Position numbers and translations under genes: made by a program | Origin: Planctomycetaceae bacterium TMED10 | GTDB taxonomy: Bacteria > Planctomycetota > Planctomycetia > Pirellulales > UBA7805 | Reading direction: 5' to 3' | DNA: 10,295 nt | NCBI GenBank assembly: GCA_002168195.1 | Contig: NHBP01000090.1 | Span: forward strand, 12,082-22,376 | In this document: positions 8,783 through 10,295 of the stretch, one piece after another | How the letters are laid out: each line of letters begins with the position of its first letter | How positions within the stretch are numbered: the stretch's first letter is position 1 | Notes under the pieces: model-generated | Told to the model about the DNA's origin: nothing | The model's database searches: none | What the model saw: the letters and a program-made list of their open reading frames with translations, nothing else

Positions 8783-8838
8783 AGTTGTTTCAAACTCCGG
8801 GGCGTCAAGGCATTCCCAAGACTCTCTATATCCTTCAT
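8779..8838 (-). CDS. Possible 19-residue leader ORF overlapping the PKS start
   Basis: Reading leftward from ATG at 8838–8836 gives MKDIESLGNALTPRSLKQL and a TGA at 8781–8779. The stop shares two bases with the PKS start codon (TTGA, TTG at 8782–8780), the classic geometry of translational coupling. The ATG has GAGAGG 7 bases upstream, better placed than the GGAG that lies 12 bases before the TTG. Ribosomes finishing this ORF could restart on the PKS gene. The peptide shows no run of a regulatory amino acid and resembles nothing I know. Alternatives are a chance ORF, or a one-base sequencing or assembly error hiding a longer PKS N-terminus. It is too short for confident calling. Confidence 0.3.
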   Translation of the reverse strand: MKDIESLGNALTPRSLKQL

Positions 8839-8970
8839 CTTTTTCCCTCTCGTCAGCAATCTCACAGTCCTACGCAAACTATCTGGTCTTCGCATATTCT
8901 GCTGTTTGATATGACGTACGTTCACCTACCCTCCCAGAGAGTCGTCAACGAAGGTAGTAACGTGTCCTCA

Positions 8971-8998
8971 ATTATCAGCGGCGTATGGGATTTCTCAA
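8971..8998 (-). promoter_or_regulatory. Candidate sigma70-like promoter for the PKS–NRPS operon
   Basis: On the minus strand TTGAGA (8998–8993) and GATAAT (8976–8971) are 16 bases apart, each five of six to the housekeeping consensus. Transcription would start near 8964 and leave about 125 bases of leader before the small ORF at 8838. An 8-bp palindrome ACGTACGT at 8914–8921 lies inside this leader and might be an operator, but that is speculative. Matches of this quality also arise by chance. Confidence 0.38.
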
Positions 8999-9193
8999 TG
9001 CGTTGAAAGCGGGTTTACAAAGGTTTTCAAGTGGTTTCGCCCGAGTAGTCGGCACATCCGGAAAGGTTGAGGCGGGGCAAGACGAACAAACGTTTTGAGC
9101 GGGACTGCCTGCGCAGAGTACCAAAGCAACCGGTACTTGTGAGCGACTTTCATGTCCCTTGCCGGGGGCCAGCCACAGCGGAATCGAGGGTGG

Positions 9194-9352
9194 TGGGAAA
9201 GGGTCATTTTAAACCCCTTCCTGAATCGAATCAACAATGCCCGATGTTCGGATTCGGCGACAAAGGGGTTGAAATTAGGCCCGGTCCGAACAATTTTCTC
9301 CCCCTGCCCCATTTTGGGTCCGCAATGCGGGGAGACCGAACCCTCCACCGGG
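9194..9352. other. Cluster of nested inverted repeats, candidate structured RNA or regulatory element
   Basis: Three structures can be drawn. (a) Hairpin 9194–9204 with 9213–9223: ten pairs counting two G·T, one mismatch, 8-base loop, with the direct repeat GAATCGA at 9181–9187 and 9223–9229. (b) An extended stem 9212–9270: AACCCCTT with AAGGGGTT (9263–9270), then CGAATC (9227–9232) with GATTCG (9251–9256), then AACA (9233–9236) with TGTT (9245–9248). (c) CCCGGT (9280–9285) with ACCGGG (9347–9352) enclosing TCTCCCC (9297–9303) with GGGGAGA (9329–9335) and CCCA/TGGG at the tip. Structures a and b share the CCCCTT strand and exclude each other. Neither strand has a T-run that would make a terminator. 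Strand and function are unknown, and G/C-rich spacer DNA can fold like this by chance. Confidence 0.35.
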
Positions 9353-9684
9353 AACCGCACGACCGTCACATATCCTACAGCCGCAAGATCAGGGTCACAC
9401 CGCAAAAACGCTGTGCGCCGAATTGAAACTGCGATCACCACTAGGACTGATCCGTATTTTCAGCAGGACCCGGTCTGACAGACGGACTGAAAGGCATGTT
9501 CTTCACATGTGGATGGAAACGAACAATGCGCGCAAGTTGAACTTCAAAGATTTTTCGATAATCACTGCGATGAGTTACCCGATAGGGAATACAACGCTTT
9601 ACGCGCGGGTTGTCCGAATCAGAAATAAGAAAAATAGGTCGCTCGCGAACGGTCAAGAGAATTACTATTAAGGAGACGGAAACG

Positions 9685-10215
9685 ATGAAATGGAATATCA
9701 TTCTCGGGTCGATCGTTCTTACGTTCGGCCTCTGCACCCAAGGCTTTGGCTTTGGACATCGTCACAACGCAGGTTGTGATACTGGTTGCGATACGTGTGG
9801 CTGCGAAGCTAGCTGCGGTGTTGCAGACGCTTGTGGTTGTGAACCAGCTTGTGGTTGCGAATCTAACTGCTGCCCCAAGATGAAATACTACAAGAAGGTA
9901 TGCCGCACGCACACGAAGCGATGCCGGACCGGATGTGGTTGCTGCAAGAAGACCACCAAGATGTGTGTCACCAAGGTAACGTACCGACGCGTACTTTGCC
10001 CGTGCCATCATTGCCCGGATGATCTAATTTGTGCCGCTTGCAAGCCATGTGGTTACACCACCTGCACTCCGATTTGCGGATGCGGTTGTGATGCGACCTG
10101 TGGTTGCGAAGCTGCCTGCGGATGCGAGCCTTCCTGCGGTGCCGCCACGGCAACCGACAGCGCGATTGCACCGCCGATGCCCCAAGCCGACAGCTCGGCT
10201 TACCTGAATCGCTAA
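9685..10215 (+). CDS. Secreted, extremely cysteine-rich small protein with CGCExx repeats
   Basis: 176 residues. The start is the ATG at 9685, which has AAGGAGA (9670–9676) 8 bases upstream and begins a signal peptide; an earlier in-frame ATG at 9610 would place 25 charged residues in front of it. Residues 1–24 are a signal sequence (MKW, hydrophobic core IILGSIVLTFGL), with likely cleavage near Gly22–Gly24. C17 does not fit a lipobox because the preceding residue is Leu. There are 33 Cys in all. Two blocks of CGCExx-type repeats (38–62 and 133–152) flank a basic middle (66–104: KYYKKVCRTHTKRCR and similar) and a C-P-C-H-H-C…C-A-A-C segment (105–119) that could bind a metal. The tail (153–176) is Ala/Pro-rich without Cys. 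Function is not known; exported disulfide-linked envelope protein or metal binder are inferences. The style resembles Cys-rich secreted proteins common in planctomycetes. A strong terminator follows, so it is probably monocistronic. Confidence 0.88.
   Translation: MKWNIILGSIVLTFGLCTQGFGFGHRHNAGCDTGCDTCGCEASCGVADACGCEPACGCESNCCPKMKYYKKVCRTHTKRCRTGCGCCKKTTKMCVTKVTYRRVLCPCHHCPDDLICAACKPCGYTTCTPICGCGCDATCGCEAACGCEPSCGAATATDSAIAPPMPQADSSAYLNR
9796..9870 (+). repeat. CGCExx repeat block 1 inside the Cys-rich gene
   Basis: Residues 38–62 contain CGCEAS, CGCEPA and CGCESN units, the last two in tandem with DNA unit TGTGGTTGnGAA. Cys occurs every second and every fourth residue. Confidence 0.8.
10081..10140 (+). 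repeat. CGCExx repeat block 2 inside the Cys-rich gene
   Basis: Residues 133–152 are three tandem hexapeptides CGCDAT, CGCEAA, CGCEPS ending in CG. The 18-base DNA units differ at third positions (for example GGT/GGA, TGC/TGT). The repeat is therefore old or maintained at protein level rather than freshly duplicated. Confidence 0.85.
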
Positions 10216-10249
10216 ACGCGGCGATTGCTGAAGAGATAGTGAGCGACAG

Positions 10250-10287
10250 CGACCCGTTCGGCCTGATGCCGAGCGGGTCGTTTTTTT
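10250..10287 (+). terminator. Rho-independent terminator after the Cys-rich gene
   Basis: A 13-base-pair stem, CGACCCGTTCGGC (10250–10262) with GCCGAGCGGGTCG (10268–10280), has one G·T wobble and the 5-base loop CTGAT. It is followed directly by seven T (10281–10287), 35 bases after the stop codon. This is a textbook intrinsic terminator in the plus direction. Confidence 0.93.
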
Positions 10288-10295
10288 ATGCTTCG

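Larger units (their letters stand above)
8839..9684. other. Intergenic region between divergent genes; no convincing protein gene
   Basis: This stretch of about 850 bases separates the leftward biosynthetic operon from the rightward Cys-rich gene. Open frames in it overlap each other on opposite strands, use GTG or TTG starts without proper ribosome binding sites, and show no recognisable domain. It holds the candidate operon promoter (8971–8998), a small hairpin AGTACC/GGTACT (9117–9122 with 9132–9137), the inverted-repeat cluster at about 9194–9352, and short palindromes GTCTG-A-CAGAC (near 9474–9484) and CATGT-N5-ACATG (9495–9509). For the Cys-rich gene I see only a weak promoter candidate (TTGAAC 9537–9542, GATAAT 9557–9562, spacer 14). 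No tRNA, and no signature I know of RNase P, tmRNA or SRP RNA. Confidence 0.6.

Noticed and set aside
9181..9229. Hairpin flanked by the direct repeat GAATCGA, resembling a miniature mobile element with target duplication
   Set aside because: The insert would be only about 35 bases with imperfect arms, and I see no second copy in the window. A 7-base repeat at this distance can be chance.
9067..9426. 119-codon plus-strand open frame in the intergenic region
   Set aside because: It starts at a TTG directly abutting a purine run with no usable spacing, has low-complexity mixed composition, overlaps the opposite frame fully, and gives no recognisable protein.
8995..9441. 148-codon minus-strand open frame in the intergenic region
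   Set aside because: It starts at a GTG with no Shine-Dalgarno, overlaps an equally long plus-strand frame, shows no domain or membrane pattern, and covers the inverted-repeat cluster and the candidate operon promoter.
9507..9671. 54-codon plus-strand ORF from ATG at 9507 whose TAA overlaps the ribosome binding site of the Cys-rich gene
   Set aside because: The position would suit a coupled leader, but I see no ribosome binding site before it and its composition is not protein-like.
9610..9684. Longer start for the Cys-rich protein at 9610
   Set aside because: It would add 25 mostly charged residues before an evident signal peptide. The ATG at 9685 has a good AAGGAGA at proper spacing.

Overview
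The window is the edge of a modular polyketide/nonribosomal peptide (PKS–NRPS) cluster plus one unrelated neighbouring gene. Most of it (positions 701–8782, minus strand) is one 2693-residue assembly-line protein with domain order FAAL–ACP–KS–AT–cMT–KR–ACP. It should activate a free fatty acid as an acyl-adenylate, load it on its own carrier protein, extend it once with a malonyl unit, C-methylate at the alpha carbon and reduce the beta-ketone. The likely product is an enzyme-bound 2-methyl-3-hydroxy-acyl chain. The next gene on the same strand (701 down to the left window edge, partial) starts in a TAATG overlap with the PKS stop. It opens with a helical docking-like segment and the N-terminal half of an NRPS condensation domain. 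The pair therefore looks like the starter and first chain-transfer steps of a lipopeptide-type pathway; the amino acid modules lie outside the window.

Positions 8783–9684 hold no convincing protein gene apart from a possible 19-codon leader ORF. The cluster appears to be read leftward from here: there is a sigma70-like promoter candidate at 8971–8998, then a leader, then the small ORF (8838–8779) whose TGA overlaps the TTG start of the PKS gene. The middle of the interval (about 9194–9352) is rich in nested inverted repeats, two of them mutually exclusive, and may be a structured RNA; chance is not excluded.

At 9685–10215 on the plus strand is a small secreted, extremely cysteine-rich protein (33 Cys in 176 residues) with a clear ribosome binding site, a signal peptide and CGCExx repeats. 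It is closed by a strong intrinsic terminator (10250–10287). It looks unrelated to the biosynthetic genes, so the intergenic region is probably the cluster boundary.

Organism: a Gram-negative-type bacterium with large secondary-metabolite genes. The secreted CGCE-rich protein and the FAAL-led PKS style make a planctomycete my best guess. This is an impression from family style, not a database result; cyanobacteria or myxobacteria-like bacteria are alternatives for the PKS part. I saw no tRNA, rRNA, CRISPR, insertion sequence or attachment site.
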